A DNA stretch of 64,000 nt, from NCBI GenBank assembly GCA_934754515.1, contig CAKVIG010000002.1:186001-250000 (forward strand), written 5' to 3'. Within the stretch, counting starts at the first letter, position 1, and each line of letters opens with the position of its first letter. The translations under genes and the position numbers were made by a program. Source of the stretch: an uncultured Candidatus Melainabacteria bacterium. Its GTDB lineage: Bacteria; Cyanobacteriota; Vampirovibrionia; Gastranaerophilales; Gastranaerophilaceae. This document shows positions 27,471-36,422 of the stretch, piece by piece. The notes beneath the pieces were generated by a model. That model saw only the letters and a program-made list of their open reading frames with translations. It was not told where the DNA came from and made no database searches.

Positions 27471-28778
27471 TTAGTCTAGTATTCCAAACTTAGCTTTTTC
27501 TCTCTTAGTTTCTACCGCTTGGAAGCCTTCATTAATGTCAGATGCTTTCAAACCGAATAGTCCAGGATGAGTTAATTTTCCTGTACCAAAGATTAAGTGC
27601 ATAAAGTTCTTTGTAATAGTAATAGCACTAAACATAGAAACAATAACACCAACTGCAAGAGTCAAAGCAAAACCTTTAACAATACTTGTTCCGCAGCAAT
27701 AAAGAATTGCGCAGGTAATAATTGTTGTCATATTAGAGTCAAAAATACTTGTAAATGCTCTATCAAAACCTGAATTAATTGCCGTAAATAATGTTCTACC
27801 AGCTCTCAATTCTTCTTTTGTTCTTTCAAAGATAAGAATATTAGCATCAACCGCCATACCGATACTTAGGATAAAACCTGCAATACCTGCAAGAGTCAAT
27901 GTAATTGGAATAGCTTTGAATAAAGCAAATAACATTAATCCGTAAATTACAAGTGCCAAATCGGCAATCAAACCCGGTGCTCTATAATAAGCCGCCATAA
28001 ATAACATTACAAAACCTAAACCAATAATACCTGCAATCTTAGATTTTGCGATACTATCTGCACCAAGAGTCGGCCCTACAGTGTTTTCTTCAATAATCTT
28101 AGCCGGAACAGGCAAAGCACCTGCGTTTAACAAGTCAACTGTTTTTTTAGCTTCTTCATAAGCAAAACCGCTGTCACCGCCTGAAATTTGCGCTCTACCG
28201 CCTGTAATAGGTTCTCTGATTACAGGTGCTGATTGTAATTCGCCATTAAAGAAAATTGCCATTTGTTGACCAACAAGTTTTTTAGTTAAATCTGCAAATT
28301 TCTTTGTGCCTTCGCCATTGAATTCCAAATCTACAACCCATTGACCGTTTTGAGAATTTGTACTCAAATTAGCTTTTGATAAATCTTTACCAGTTAAACC
28401 CGTTGCAACCCATTCCATTTCACCATCTTTCATAACAGGTTTTCTGAAATCAAGCTCAGCAGTTTCACCCAAATATTCTTTTGCTTGGTTCAAGTCAGAA
28501 ACATCTGGAATTTCGATAACAAGTCTTTTGTCACCTGCTCTTTGTACCACTGTTTCTGATACACCGAGTTTGTTAACTCTGTTTTCAATCGCAAATTGCA
28601 AACTCGCCATCATATCAGGTGTAATTTGTGCGATTGTGTCTGTTGTTTGAGCTTCAAGAACAAGTCTTGAACCGCCCACAAGGTCTAAACCAAGTTTTGT
28701 AGGCTTAACACAAATTGTTATTATAGACGCAATAACAATTACGACAATCGCCCAAAACATAATCAGTTTGTTCTTCAT
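27471..28778 (-). CDS. secD: Protein translocase subunit SecD
   Basis: A 435-residue inner-membrane protein partnering SecF. The N-terminal GLDLVGGSRLVLEA strand, the periplasmic ferredoxin-like P1 region, and the transmembrane motif IGMAVDANILIFERTKEEL are all SecD signatures. Length is near the short bacterial form. It is followed by secF and preceded by dapA, 67 bases away, in the same direction. Confidence 0.95.
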   Translation of the reverse strand: MKNKLIMFWAIVVIVIASIITICVKPTKLGLDLVGGSRLVLEAQTTDTIAQITPDMMASLQFAIENRVNKLGVSETVVQRAGDKRLVIEIPDVSDLNQAKEYLGETAELDFRKPVMKDGEMEWVATGLTGKDLSKANLSTNSQNGQWVVDLEFNGEGTKKFADLTKKLVGQQMAIFFNGELQSAPVIREPITGGRAQISGGDSGFAYEEAKKTVDLLNAGALPVPAKIIEENTVGPTLGADSIAKSKIAGIIGLGFVMLFMAAYYRAPGLIADLALVIYGLMLFALFKAIPITLTLAGIAGFILSIGMAVDANILIFERTKEELRAGRTLFTAINSGFDRAFTSIFDSNMTTIITCAILYCCGTSIVKGFALTLAVGVIVSMFSAITITKNFMHLIFGTGKLTHPGLFGLKASDINEGFQAVETKREKAKFGILD

Positions 28779-28845
28779 CTATATGTACTCCTTTTTATAT
28801 TATAATTTTATCCCAAAAATGAAAAACTCATTCATACCCGACTGT

Positions 28846-29724
28846 CTAAATTGAATCAAGCGTAAAGAGTAATTCTGTTTTTTCAGCTTTAGTAAGCGGA
28901 ACAAGCGGTTTTCTTACATATTCTTCAATCAAGCCTTTGTAAGCCAAAGCTGCTTTTACAGGAACAGGGTTTGGCGCCATAAACAATTTCTTAAATATCG
29001 GATAAAGTTTTTGGTGCATATTTCTTGCAGTCATAGAATCGCCTGTTTTGAAGTTTCTAATCATTGATTTAATTTCTTTGCCGAAAATATGAGATGCAAC
29101 AGAAATTACACCATGCGCACCAACCGAAAGCATCGGTAATGTTAAACTATCATCGCCCGAATAAATCGCAAAATCGTTTGGACAAGCCATTTTTAATTCA
29201 GTAATAACATCCATATCACCAAAACTTTGTTTTAAAGCAACAATGTTTTGATATTTTCTTGCAAGAGTTTTTACTGTATCAACACTCATATTCACACCTG
29301 TTCTTGATGGAATATTGTAAAGAATAATCGGAAGTTCAACTGCTTCTGCAACCGCAGAGAAGTGTTCAATCATGCCGGCTTGAGAAGGTTTATTGTAATA
29401 AGGAACAACGCTTAAAATTGCGTCTGCGCCTTCTTTTTCGGCTAATTTTGACATTTTAACAGCAGTTTCGGTTGAATTAGAACCACAACCCATAATTACT
29501 TTGCCTTGCGCGCCAACAGCTCTTTTTGCGCTCAAAAGGATTTCAATTTCTTCTTCGTGTGTCAAAGTAGGTGATTCACCTGTTGTACCTGTTACTAAAA
29601 CAGCATCAGAACCTGTGTTTACAAGTTGATAAGCTAAAGTTTCAACTTTGTCATAATCAACTTCCAATTTTTCGTTAAATGGTGTTACCATTGCGGTTAT
29701 TACTTCGCCTGCGTCATATCTCAT
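28846..29724 (-). CDS. dapA: 4-hydroxy-tetrahydrodipicolinate synthase
   Basis: A 292-residue (beta/alpha)8 aldolase that condenses pyruvate with aspartate semialdehyde at the head of the lysine/diaminopimelate branch. The motif GTTGESPTLTHEEEIEI is at residues 46-62; the Schiff-base lysine is in IVALKQSFGD near residue 162; YNIPSRTGV contains the conserved tyrosine. It precedes secD and probably shares its transcript. An LL-DAP-aminotransferase-like gene lies at 51278. Confidence 0.95.
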   Translation of the reverse strand: MRYDAGEVITAMVTPFNEKLEVDYDKVETLAYQLVNTGSDAVLVTGTTGESPTLTHEEEIEILLSAKRAVGAQGKVIMGCGSNSTETAVKMSKLAEKEGADAILSVVPYYNKPSQAGMIEHFSAVAEAVELPIILYNIPSRTGVNMSVDTVKTLARKYQNIVALKQSFGDMDVITELKMACPNDFAIYSGDDSLTLPMLSVGAHGVISVASHIFGKEIKSMIRNFKTGDSMTARNMHQKLYPIFKKLFMAPNPVPVKAALAYKGLIEEYVRKPLVPLTKAEKTELLFTLDSI

Positions 29725-29751
29725 TGTTTGCTCCTTATTTTTCTTTCTTTC

Positions 29752-29880
29752 CCCTCGCCCTTAAGGGAGAGGGAGCAGTCGTTGGCAAACCTTAGTGAGC
29801 CTTACGAATGCGGGTGAGGGGCGTTTTCCCTCGGATTTATTTTTTGTTATTGTTGGGCAAGAATGCCCAACCTACATTTT
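29752..29880. repeat. C-family plus B-family repeats upstream of dapA
   Basis: A C-type element (29752-29822) has CCCCTCGCCCTTAAGGGAG at one end and GGTGAGGGG at the other. Next to it is a B-type element (29849-29880), TTGTTGGGC..GCCCAACC followed by TACATTTT. They fill the space between dapA and the gene at 29891. Confidence 0.8.
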
Positions 29881-29890
29881 CATTCACTTA

Positions 29891-30742
29891 CTACAATATT
29901 TCCTTGAACTCATGCACCTCTAACGTTCTATCCCCGTTTTGAAAAACGCCGACTTGCGTTGTTTGGTATCTGTGAGTTTCGTTGTATTTGTATCTGTAAG
30001 CTGTGTCAGCAGCCATAGAAATCATACCAAAATGATTCAATGTTGACAATTTCGCTAATTGTCCCATATCGTCGCCTGATTGAATACAAATTGCGTAGTC
30101 AATCGGTGCGTTTGAATGCAAAACTTTAAACAAAACATCCAACACTGTATCAATTTTATCAAAATCAATAAATTCATACAAAAAACCGCCGTTCATCATC
30201 ATAGGTTTTACTGCAGTTTTTTCAGAAATGAATTTATTCATCAATTTATTTTGTTCATCAAGGTTAACATTCAATTCTGCATGCGCATATTTCTTTTTAA
30301 GCTGTGTCTTAATTAAAACTGCGTATCTTTTAATTTTTTTTTCTTCTCTTGTTATATTAACTTTAAGTTCTTTATTAAAAATTGCTTCTTGAGTCTTTTT
30401 AGCAACAAAATGTGCACTTTTGTAAGCAGCTTCGGCAATATTTGAAAGAATTATAAACAAATTCATCAAATAAACACCGGCAGTAAGAATAATAACTGCA
30501 CTAAAATATTTGAACTCGAATTTTGCACCCCAAAAGTCGAAAGTTACTGAATAAATGCTGTTTGTAAATTCAAGTAATCCATCCAAAAAAGGTTTCATAA
30601 AACCTAACCACGCCCAATCAGCCCCAGTAAGATTTTGCACCCAATAGCATAGGAGCATAAGAATACAAAATACAAACACAATTTTCATTAAATGCAAAAA
30701 GCTTCTTAAGAAATTAAAACAATTTAGAACAAAATTGTGCAT
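29891..30742 (-). CDS. Membrane protein of unknown function, coupled to panC
   Basis: A 283-residue protein with two hydrophobic segments near the N-terminus (about residues 18-37 and 78-98), then a soluble cytoplasmic domain with a lysine-rich linker. The C-terminal domain has a repeating beta-alpha look (DYAICIQSGDDMGQLAKLST, and a conserved-looking MISMAADTAYRYKY), but I cannot assign a family. It starts four bases after the panC stop codon, so it is probably translationally linked. The role is unknown. Confidence 0.65.
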   Translation of the reverse strand: MHNFVLNCFNFLRSFLHLMKIVFVFCILMLLCYWVQNLTGADWAWLGFMKPFLDGLLEFTNSIYSVTFDFWGAKFEFKYFSAVIILTAGVYLMNLFIILSNIAEAAYKSAHFVAKKTQEAIFNKELKVNITREEKKIKRYAVLIKTQLKKKYAHAELNVNLDEQNKLMNKFISEKTAVKPMMMNGGFLYEFIDFDKIDTVLDVLFKVLHSNAPIDYAICIQSGDDMGQLAKLSTLNHFGMISMAADTAYRYKYNETHRYQTTQVGVFQNGDRTLEVHEFKEIL

Positions 30743-30745
30743 TTA

Positions 30746-31597
30746 TTATTCTCCCAAATAAATGTTGTCAATAAGTCTTACGCCCTCTACTCTGCACGCA
30801 ATCAGTGCGATAGAGTCTTTATCTGCATTTGGTTTTTCTTCCAAAGTATTTTTATCCAAGATTTCCAAATATTCCATATCGTGCTTATCGGTTAAATAGC
30901 TGTAAGCAGTTTCTTTTAAGGCAGAAACATCAGTTATACCTTTTTGGAAACAAGCTTTAATGTTCTTCAAAATTTGTGATAAAACAAGCGCATCTTTTTT
31001 GCCTTCTTCAGATAAATATTTGTTACGAGAACTCAACGCCAAACCTGATTCTTCTCTCACAATCGGGCATTGAATAATTTCAATCGGTACATTAAGGTCT
31101 TTAACCATTTTCTTGATAATGATAACTTGTTGCGCGTCTTTTTGTCCAAAAAATCCGTAATCAGGTTGAACAATATTAAATAATTTTAAAACAACGGTAC
31201 AAACTCCGTCAAAATGTCCTACTCTTGTTTTACCGCAAAGTTTATTAACATAGAAAAATGGAGGACAAACGTAAGTTAATGTATCGTTTGAAAGTCTGTT
31301 ACCTTCACCGTACATTTCTTTTGGAGTTGGAGCAAAAACCAAATCAACGCCAACAGAATTGCATAATTCCATATCTTTATCCAAAGTTCTAGGATACTTG
31401 TCGAAATCTTCTGAAGGTCCGAATTGAATAGGGTTTACAAAAACTGATACAACAACTTTGTCACAAGTTTCTTTTGCTTTTTTTATAAGGCTCAAATGTC
31501 CTTCATGCAAAGCTCCCATCGTTGGAACGATACCAACTTTCAAACCTTTCCATTCTGCTCTTTTTTGTCTAAGCTCCTCGATTGTATGTACTAACAT
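30746..31597 (-). CDS. panC: Pantothenate synthetase
   Basis: A 283-residue ATP-dependent ligase that joins pantoate and beta-alanine, the last step of vitamin B5 synthesis. The ATG at 31597 is preferred, with GGGGGAG just upstream; the longer frame to 31624 is unlikely. Signatures: PTMGALHEGHLSLIKKA (HIGH-like), VFVNPIQFGPSEDFDKYPR, GQKDAQQVIIIKKM and IVREESGLALSSRN. No panB or panD is nearby. Confidence 0.95.
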   Translation of the reverse strand: MLVHTIEELRQKRAEWKGLKVGIVPTMGALHEGHLSLIKKAKETCDKVVVSVFVNPIQFGPSEDFDKYPRTLDKDMELCNSVGVDLVFAPTPKEMYGEGNRLSNDTLTYVCPPFFYVNKLCGKTRVGHFDGVCTVVLKLFNIVQPDYGFFGQKDAQQVIIIKKMVKDLNVPIEIIQCPIVREESGLALSSRNKYLSEEGKKDALVLSQILKNIKACFQKGITDVSALKETAYSYLTDKHDMEYLEILDKNTLEEKPNADKDSIALIACRVEGVRLIDNIYLGE

Positions 31598-31649
31598 TAC
31601 ACTCCCCCTTTTTATTATGTACATAATTATAACACATAATAAATAGGTT

Positions 31650-31790
31650 CAATATTTATTTTCTTGCTTGTGCAAGCAAGAAAATAAATTGTATTTACCC
31701 AAAAGTTAATAACACCCTCACCCGAAAATCTAAGTTTCGCAAAGCTCAACTTGGTTTTCTACCCTCTCTTTGGGAAAGGGTAGAAAATTC
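31650..31790. repeat. Hairpin and C-family repeat upstream of panC
   Basis: TATTTTCTTGCTTG..CAAGCAAGAAAATA forms a 14-bp hairpin (31656-31687). It is followed by a C-family element (31711-31785) with CCCTCACCCGAAAATCTAAG and CTACCCTCTCTTTGGGAAAG. The region separates divergent panC and the phosphoesterase gene. Confidence 0.65.
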
Positions 31791-31845
31791 AACAAAACAA
31801 CCAAAAATTTTTCATGCTAAAATGAAACTATAAAAAGGAGCTAAA

Positions 31846-32589
31846 ATGAAAATCGCAGTTATTTCAGATATTCACGGCAACATGGAAGCCTTAGAAGCCG
31901 TTATGGCAGATATTGAAAAACAACAATGTGACAAAATCTTTGTACTCGGAGATTACGCAATGGCAGGGCCTGAGCCGAACAGCACAGTTGAATATTTTAT
32001 GGCTCGTAAAGATGACCCAAAATTCAAGCTTATTCAAGGTAACACAGATTTAATGATTGCAGATTATTCTGATGAGCTTTATTCAAAGCTTAAAGAAAAA
32101 GCTCCTGTGATGGCAGAAGCTCTTAAAAACGACGCAGAAATTCTAAATCCGCCCGAAAAATATTTCTTGAAAAATCTTCCAATCCAATTGGAAGTTGTAG
32201 AAGGCGGAGTGAAGTTTTTGTTGGTTCACGGCTCTCCTAGAAAAAATAATGAAGATATTTTGCCTGATACACCAATAGAAGAAGTTGAAAAAATGCTTGT
32301 AAATGTTGATGCCGACGTTGTATTATGCGGTCACACACATTTACCTTGCGGTTTCCAAACATCCAAAAAGAAAACCGTTGTAAACGCAGGCAGTATCGGT
32401 CGTCCATTTACGCCTGAACCTAAATCCTGCTACTTAACAATAATCGTAAATAACGGCGAATGCCTGTTTGAACATCATTTTGTCGAATACAATAAAGAAA
32501 GAGCAAGTGCAAAATTAAGAAAAAGAGAATTTGAAGGCGCGGACAAACTTGCAAACATGCTTCTTAATCCAAAGGTAAGGCATTTTTAA
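31846..32589 (+). CDS. Metallophosphoesterase (calcineurin-like)
   Basis: A 247-residue cytoplasmic phosphoesterase. Metal ligands are in AVISDIHGNMEAL, FVLGDYAMAGPEPN, IQGNTDL, LLVHGSPR and LCGHTHLP, the order typical of YfcE/MJ0936-type enzymes. The substrate is unknown. It is two bases upstream of ispE, in an operon. SD AAGGAG precedes the ATG. Confidence 0.88.
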   Translation: MKIAVISDIHGNMEALEAVMADIEKQQCDKIFVLGDYAMAGPEPNSTVEYFMARKDDPKFKLIQGNTDLMIADYSDELYSKLKEKAPVMAEALKNDAEILNPPEKYFLKNLPIQLEVVEGGVKFLLVHGSPRKNNEDILPDTPIEEVEKMLVNVDADVVLCGHTHLPCGFQTSKKKTVVNAGSIGRPFTPEPKSCYLTIIVNNGECLFEHHFVEYNKERASAKLRKREFEGADKLANMLLNPKVRHF

Positions 32590-32591
32590 TT

Positions 32592-33464
32592 ATGATAAAA
32601 GTTTCTTGTCCTGCAAAAATTAATTTAACGCTTGAGGTCGTAAACAAACGCGATGACGGTTTTCATAACATAAAAAGCATTATGCAAACTGTTAGTTTAT
32701 ACGATTATCTTACAATTGAAGCTAAAAAAGCCGAAACAACAGAAATTACTCTTTCAGGCACTAGCGAAGAAATTCCTTACAACGAAAAGAATTTAGTCTT
32801 TAAAGCCGCAAAATTATTTTTGGAAGAAAGCAGAATTTCAGCCAAAATCAATATTTTTATAGAAAAAAATATCCCGATTGCAGCAGGACTTGCAGGCGGA
32901 AGCACAGACGCAACAGGAACACTTTACGGGTTAAATGAGATTTTAGGACAACCGTTCAGTAGAAAAGAATTGCACGAACTTTGCTCAAGCTTAGGTTCGG
33001 ATTTGAACGTATGCTTAGAAGGTGGGACTTTGCTTGCTACTTCAAGAGGCGAAGTTATCGAAAAACTTGATTGCGACATAAATTATCCTGTGACACTGAT
33101 TAAACCGAAAAAACTCGGTATTTCAGCAAAAGAAGCATACACAAAATATGCCGCAAAAAAAATCAAACCGCAAAACAACATGACAGAAAAAATGATTGAT
33201 GCAATCAAAAACCAACAAGATATCCAAGAATTTTTGTACAACGACTTAGAATATGCGATTTTTGATGATTACAGGAAATTACAAACAATAAAAGAAAAAT
33301 TGCCAAACTCAATTATGTCAGGCTCAGGCTCTACTTATTTTATTTTAGGCAATTTGAAAGAAAATATATTTGATGACACGTATCAAGTTATTCCAAACTT
33401 ACATTTTGTTAACAAAGGCGTTTTATCTGAAAAACTTCTAGTTAGCAATAACAAAAATAGCTAA
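32592..33464 (+). CDS. ispE: 4-diphosphocytidyl-2-C-methyl-D-erythritol kinase
   Basis: A 290-residue GHMP kinase of the MEP isoprenoid pathway. N-terminal VSCPAKINLTLEVVNKRDDG and the ATP-binding loop IPIAAGLAGGSTDATGTL are characteristic, with a C-terminal MSGSGSTYFILG. It follows the phosphoesterase with a two-base gap. A terminator (33592-33617) follows. Confidence 0.95.
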   Translation: MIKVSCPAKINLTLEVVNKRDDGFHNIKSIMQTVSLYDYLTIEAKKAETTEITLSGTSEEIPYNEKNLVFKAAKLFLEESRISAKINIFIEKNIPIAAGLAGGSTDATGTLYGLNEILGQPFSRKELHELCSSLGSDLNVCLEGGTLLATSRGEVIEKLDCDINYPVTLIKPKKLGISAKEAYTKYAAKKIKPQNNMTEKMIDAIKNQQDIQEFLYNDLEYAIFDDYRKLQTIKEKLPNSIMSGSGSTYFILGNLKENIFDDTYQVIPNLHFVNKGVLSEKLLVSNNKNS

Positions 33465-33591
33465 ATATAATTACTTACCCCAAATTTAGCGTTAGATTTT
33501 TAGTGCTTTTCGACCCTTTGTTAAGATTTGTAAAATACTGAAAAATACCCTTTATTTTCTTAATATTTCTTAACAGCTTATTTAAAATCCT

Positions 33592-33617
33592 GCATTGCTG
33601 TAATAGCAATGCTTTTT
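33592..33617 (+). terminator. Terminator after ispE
   Basis: GCATTGCT (33592-33599) pairs with AGCAATGC (33605-33612), followed by TTTTTAGCATTTT. Confidence 0.85.
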
Positions 33618-33695
33618 AGCATTTTGGCATGTTACTTTGTGAAGTTTTGTAACAAAACAAAACAAAACACTCAAGTTTTACCAAAAAACGCCGTA

Positions 33696-33746
33696 GACAC
33701 AACTATCAAAGCTGTTGATTAGGAAATAAAAAAAAGGAGTTGTGTC
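33696..33746 (+). promoter_or_regulatory. Hairpin overlapping the ribosome site of the HExxH gene
   Basis: The perfect 9-bp arms GACACAACT (33696-33704) and AGTTGTGTC (33738-33746) enclose the AAAAAAAAGG stretch. The second arm includes the AG of the SD (AAGGAG) and ends four bases before the ATG at 33750. Folding would hide part of the initiation region. Confidence 0.5.
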
Positions 33747-33749
33747 GTT

Positions 33750-34310
33750 ATGAAAAAAGTTGTATTAATGTTATTCGCATTTTTGTTTTTAGGAGTTAAC
33801 CAAGCATTCGCTTACAGAGTTACAGATTTCTCTAGTGATGCAAAAATCGTTGAAGCTGTTAGAGTTTTAGAACAAGCAGGTGAAACAGATGTTTTAAGAA
33901 GTCTTGAAAGAAGAGCAGTAAGAATCAAATTCAATAATCTTTCAATGGTATCTTATAATAGCGCAAACGCATTTGCAGTAAGCACTACAAATGAATTCGG
34001 TACAAAAGTTATTTATATCAATTCAATTTACAGAAACGCACCTGCTGAACAAATCGCTTGCTTAATCGCACACGAAAGCTGCCACACAGGCTACAGTGCA
34101 ACATTAGCAGAAGAAACAACTGCAACTCAAAAAGAAGCAGCTTGTTGGACAAGACTTAAATCAGCATCTAAAGTTTATCCTGATTCTAAGTTAACAAGAA
34201 GATTAGACAAATTGAGCGGCCTTTACTTAGCTTCATCTAACAACAATAACTTAGTTGAACAAAAAATCGCATCAAGCAGTTTCTACAGAAGCCAATTAGG
34301 TTTAAACTAA
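33750..34310 (+). CDS. Secreted HExxH metalloprotease-like protein
   Basis: A 186-residue exported protein. The signal peptide ends near QAFA at residue 24. A central zinc-type motif HESCHTGYS (HExxH) sits in LIAHESCHTGYSATLAEE, and the surrounding sequence has a helical gluzincin layout. It has no recognised family beyond that. Codon use is clean and it is preceded by a strong SD within a hairpin. It is probably a small periplasmic or outer-surface peptidase. Confidence 0.7.
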   Translation: MKKVVLMLFAFLFLGVNQAFAYRVTDFSSDAKIVEAVRVLEQAGETDVLRSLERRAVRIKFNNLSMVSYNSANAFAVSTTNEFGTKVIYINSIYRNAPAEQIACLIAHESCHTGYSATLAEETTATQKEAACWTRLKSASKVYPDSKLTRRLDKLSGLYLASSNNNNLVEQKIASSSFYRSQLGLN

Positions 34311-34346
34311 TTTAAAAGAATTAACAACTCCTATTTTAAAGATTGT

Positions 34347-34376
34347 AAGAGGTTGATATTATGTCAGCCTCTTTTA
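34347..34376 (+). terminator. Terminator after the HExxH gene
   Basis: AAGAGGTTGA (34347-34356) pairs with TCAGCCTCTT (34364-34373) with one G-U, followed by TTT. Confidence 0.7.
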
Positions 34377-34471
34377 GTGTCTATTCAGGATATCAGATAA
34401 AATATTGCTTGCTATTTTAATTTGTTTTTGTTTTAATAATCTTAACTGTTGAAGTTTTGAAAATTTTATAT

Positions 34472-34555
34472 GCCGATGTGATGGAATTGGTAGACGTGCC
34501 AGACTCAAAATCTGGTGTAGGCAACTACGTGCCGGTTCGACCCCGGCCATCGGCA
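34472..34555 (+). tRNA. tRNA-Leu (anticodon CAA)
   Basis: The acceptor stem GCCGATG (34472-34478) pairs with CATCGGC (34548-34554), with discriminator A at 34555. The D arm has TGGAATTGGTAGACGTG. The anticodon stem CCAGA/TCTGG encloses the loop CTCAAAA, giving CAA. A variable arm (long, as in leucine tRNAs) precedes CGGTTCGACCCCG, the T arm. The CCA tail is not encoded. The amino-acid identity follows from the anticodon and the long variable arm. Confidence 0.97.
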
Positions 34556-34575
34556 TTTTTTACACTAGAACATGA

Positions 34576-34606
34576 CAATGTAGATTGGGCTTTCTGCCCA
34601 ACATTT
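34576..34606. repeat. B-family repeat (GTAG-first orientation)
   Basis: TGTAGATTGGGC, then GCCCAACATTT, in the orientation opposite to most other B copies. It lies between the tRNA and the next gene. Confidence 0.6.
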
Positions 34607-34625
34607 AAGTTAGAAGCCCTATATT

Positions 34626-34907
34626 ATGAGAGTACAGAAAGTAGACAACTTTTCACACAGAGTTAATTTTTGTGCGCAAAAAAATAAAAAAAATCCAATT
34701 TCAAATATGTCAACACCAATGCAAGACGGTTTAAGTACAGCAGGCGCTTGGTTTGGTTTTGGTGTTGTTTTGGATTTTGTTTCAAGAAAATGCCACTTCT
34801 TTAAATCACCGGTAAAAAATTCTATTGCTATGAACGGTCTTATCGGAGTCGGTGCAGGTGCAATTACATGTGCAAAAGATAAGTTTACTAAATCAAAAGA
34901 AAACTAA
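34626..34907 (+). CDS. Small lineage-specific membrane protein
   Basis: A 93-residue protein with two hydrophobic segments (about residues 38-52 and 67-82). The N-terminal part has the short VNFCAQKNKK motif, similar to VNFDGRKN in the gene at 37287 and KSFGIQ in the EF-hand protein at 46404. Function is unknown. The SD is weak. Confidence 0.5.
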   Translation: MRVQKVDNFSHRVNFCAQKNKKNPISNMSTPMQDGLSTAGAWFGFGVVLDFVSRKCHFFKSPVKNSIAMNGLIGVGAGAITCAKDKFTKSKEN

Positions 34908-35194
34908 AAAATTCTAACATATTTTTTCAAAATTTCTTCTTGAAAAGTTTCCGGCAGTTTGTCAAATTCATTTATATCCATCAAAAACGGAATATCACTA
35001 TCAATTAGCAGTGTTTTTAGTTCATAGAGATATTTTCCTTCTTCATTAAAACTTTTTACTGTCATATCTAAATCACTGCCTGAATGTGAATCGCCATCCA
35101 AGCGACTTCCATAAGCCCAAATTTCTGCGTTCGGGCAATAATTTTTAAAAATTTGTGTTAATTCATCAAGATATTTTTGTTTTACATTAAGCAT
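34904..35194 (-). CDS. MNT-type nucleotidyltransferase (antitoxin-like)
   Basis: A 96-residue minimal nucleotidyltransferase (MNT/MntA). The nucleotide-binding signature GSRLDGDSHSGSDLDMT contains the metal-binding SDLD. Family members pair with HEPN proteins; in the known system the MNT adds AMP to the HEPN toxin to silence it. The ATG at 35194 is taken; TTG at 35200 is also possible. The start overlaps the HEPN stop by eight bases, so the two are one transcript. Confidence 0.85.
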   Translation of the reverse strand: MLNVKQKYLDELTQIFKNYCPNAEIWAYGSRLDGDSHSGSDLDMTVKSFNEEGKYLYELKTLLIDSDIPFLMDINEFDKLPETFQEEILKKYVRIF

Positions 35195-35603
35195 TATCAA
35201 TAACTTTCTGTAATTCTTTTACATCAGCTAAGAAATCTTTTACTAAAGCTAAAGTTTCTTCTGCAAATGCCTGACCATAATCGTGTGCCGTATTATTTCT
35301 ATTATCTCTATATTGCATCCATCGTTTCACTTCATCTTCCGTTATCAATGAAAACTTATGTGCCTGCCTAAAAATTTCTTTAAAAGTCAACGTATCTAAT
35401 GCCTTTTTGGTAGCAAAGTACGGAGCAATTTTCTTTTTTAATAACTTTCCGCTCTGCTCAAGTGTCATTTCAAACCCTTTGACCAAAGAATTGCGATATA
35501 ATTCGTAATCAATCGTTCCTTCTTGTGTTTGAATTAACATTTCATAAGATTTTTCCAATGTAGCAATACATTTTTGTAAATATTCTGTGCTAATTTCAGA
35601 CAT
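35187..35603 (-). CDS. HEPN-family protein (HI0074-type, toxin-like)
   Basis: A 138-residue all-alpha protein of the nucleotidyltransferase substrate-binding/HEPN family. The ribonuclease-like motif RDNRNNTAHDYG is the Rx4-6H signature, near residue 95. With the adjacent MNT it forms a MNT-HEPN toxin-antitoxin pair of the HepT/MntA kind, often seen in defence-rich genomes. The start is the ATG at 35603, with GGAGAAA upstream. Confidence 0.85.
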   Translation of the reverse strand: MSEISTEYLQKCIATLEKSYEMLIQTQEGTIDYELYRNSLVKGFEMTLEQSGKLLKKKIAPYFATKKALDTLTFKEIFRQAHKFSLITEDEVKRWMQYRDNRNNTAHDYGQAFAEETLALVKDFLADVKELQKVIDNA

Positions 35604-35808
35604 TCATTTTCTCCTACATTTATTTTATCGCAAAAATGACTTTTAAAAAACCTTCTCATAATAACAGTAAGTTAGATAATAGTTTATAAAATCCAGCTTA
35701 TTAATAACTATTTCCTACCACAATATCTAAAATGTGAAAAAGTATTAACTTCCCCTTGCTTGAGAGTTACTCTCATTTGCTAAAATATTAAATATAGAGG
35801 TTTAAGAT

Positions 35809-36378
35809 ATGAAGATTGAAAATTTTTTAGAATATATGAAAACACAAGAAAAAGTTGAGGTTGGTACTGACGCTTTTGCAATGTTTCACGAACTCAGTCA
35901 AAGAGCTTTAAAAATCACGATGGAATTGAATAACAAATATCATACTCCAGATGAAATTATAGGTATTTTTTCTGAACTGACACATCAAAAAGTTGACTCT
36001 ACATTCAGAATGTTTCCACCATTTTATACGGATTGCGGTGTCAATATAAAAGTTGGGAAGAATGTATTTATAAACGCTTGTTGCAAATTTCAAGACCAAG
36101 GCGGAATTGAAATCGGTGACAATGTTTTAATTGGGCATAATGTAGTTTTGGCAACACTTAACCATGAAATGCCAATTGCAAAAAGGTTAAACATGATTGC
36201 TAGAAAAATCAAAATTGGCAACAATGTTTGGATAGGTTCAAACGCAACAATTCTGCAAGGTGTTACAATTGGTGACGGTGCTATTATCGGCGCAGGAAGC
36301 GTTGTCACAAAAGATATTCCGCCAAACCACATTGTAGCAGGAAACCCTGCAAAAATATTAAAAAAAATAGAAGAATAA
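35809..36378 (+). CDS. Hexapeptide-repeat O-acetyltransferase (MAA/LacA-type)
   Basis: A 189-residue left-handed beta-helix enzyme. The N-terminal maltose-acetyltransferase cap is followed by hexapeptide turns such as VNIKVGKNVFINACCKF, IEIGDNVLIGHNVVLATLNH and KIGNNVWIGSNATILQGVTI, with the catalytic histidine in LNHEM. It transfers acetyl from acetyl-CoA to a sugar or similar acceptor. SD AGAGG precedes the ATG. Confidence 0.9.
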   Translation: MKIENFLEYMKTQEKVEVGTDAFAMFHELSQRALKITMELNNKYHTPDEIIGIFSELTHQKVDSTFRMFPPFYTDCGVNIKVGKNVFINACCKFQDQGGIEIGDNVLIGHNVVLATLNHEMPIAKRLNMIARKIKIGNNVWIGSNATILQGVTIGDGAIIGAGSVVTKDIPPNHIVAGNPAKILKKIEE

Positions 36379-36422
36379 AAATTAAAAAAGAAGTTTTATA
36401 CATTATGATTGATTTTATTATG

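Noticed and set aside
34457..34666. Plus-strand frame of 69 codons across the tRNA
   Set aside because: The tRNA-Leu explains this sequence fully.
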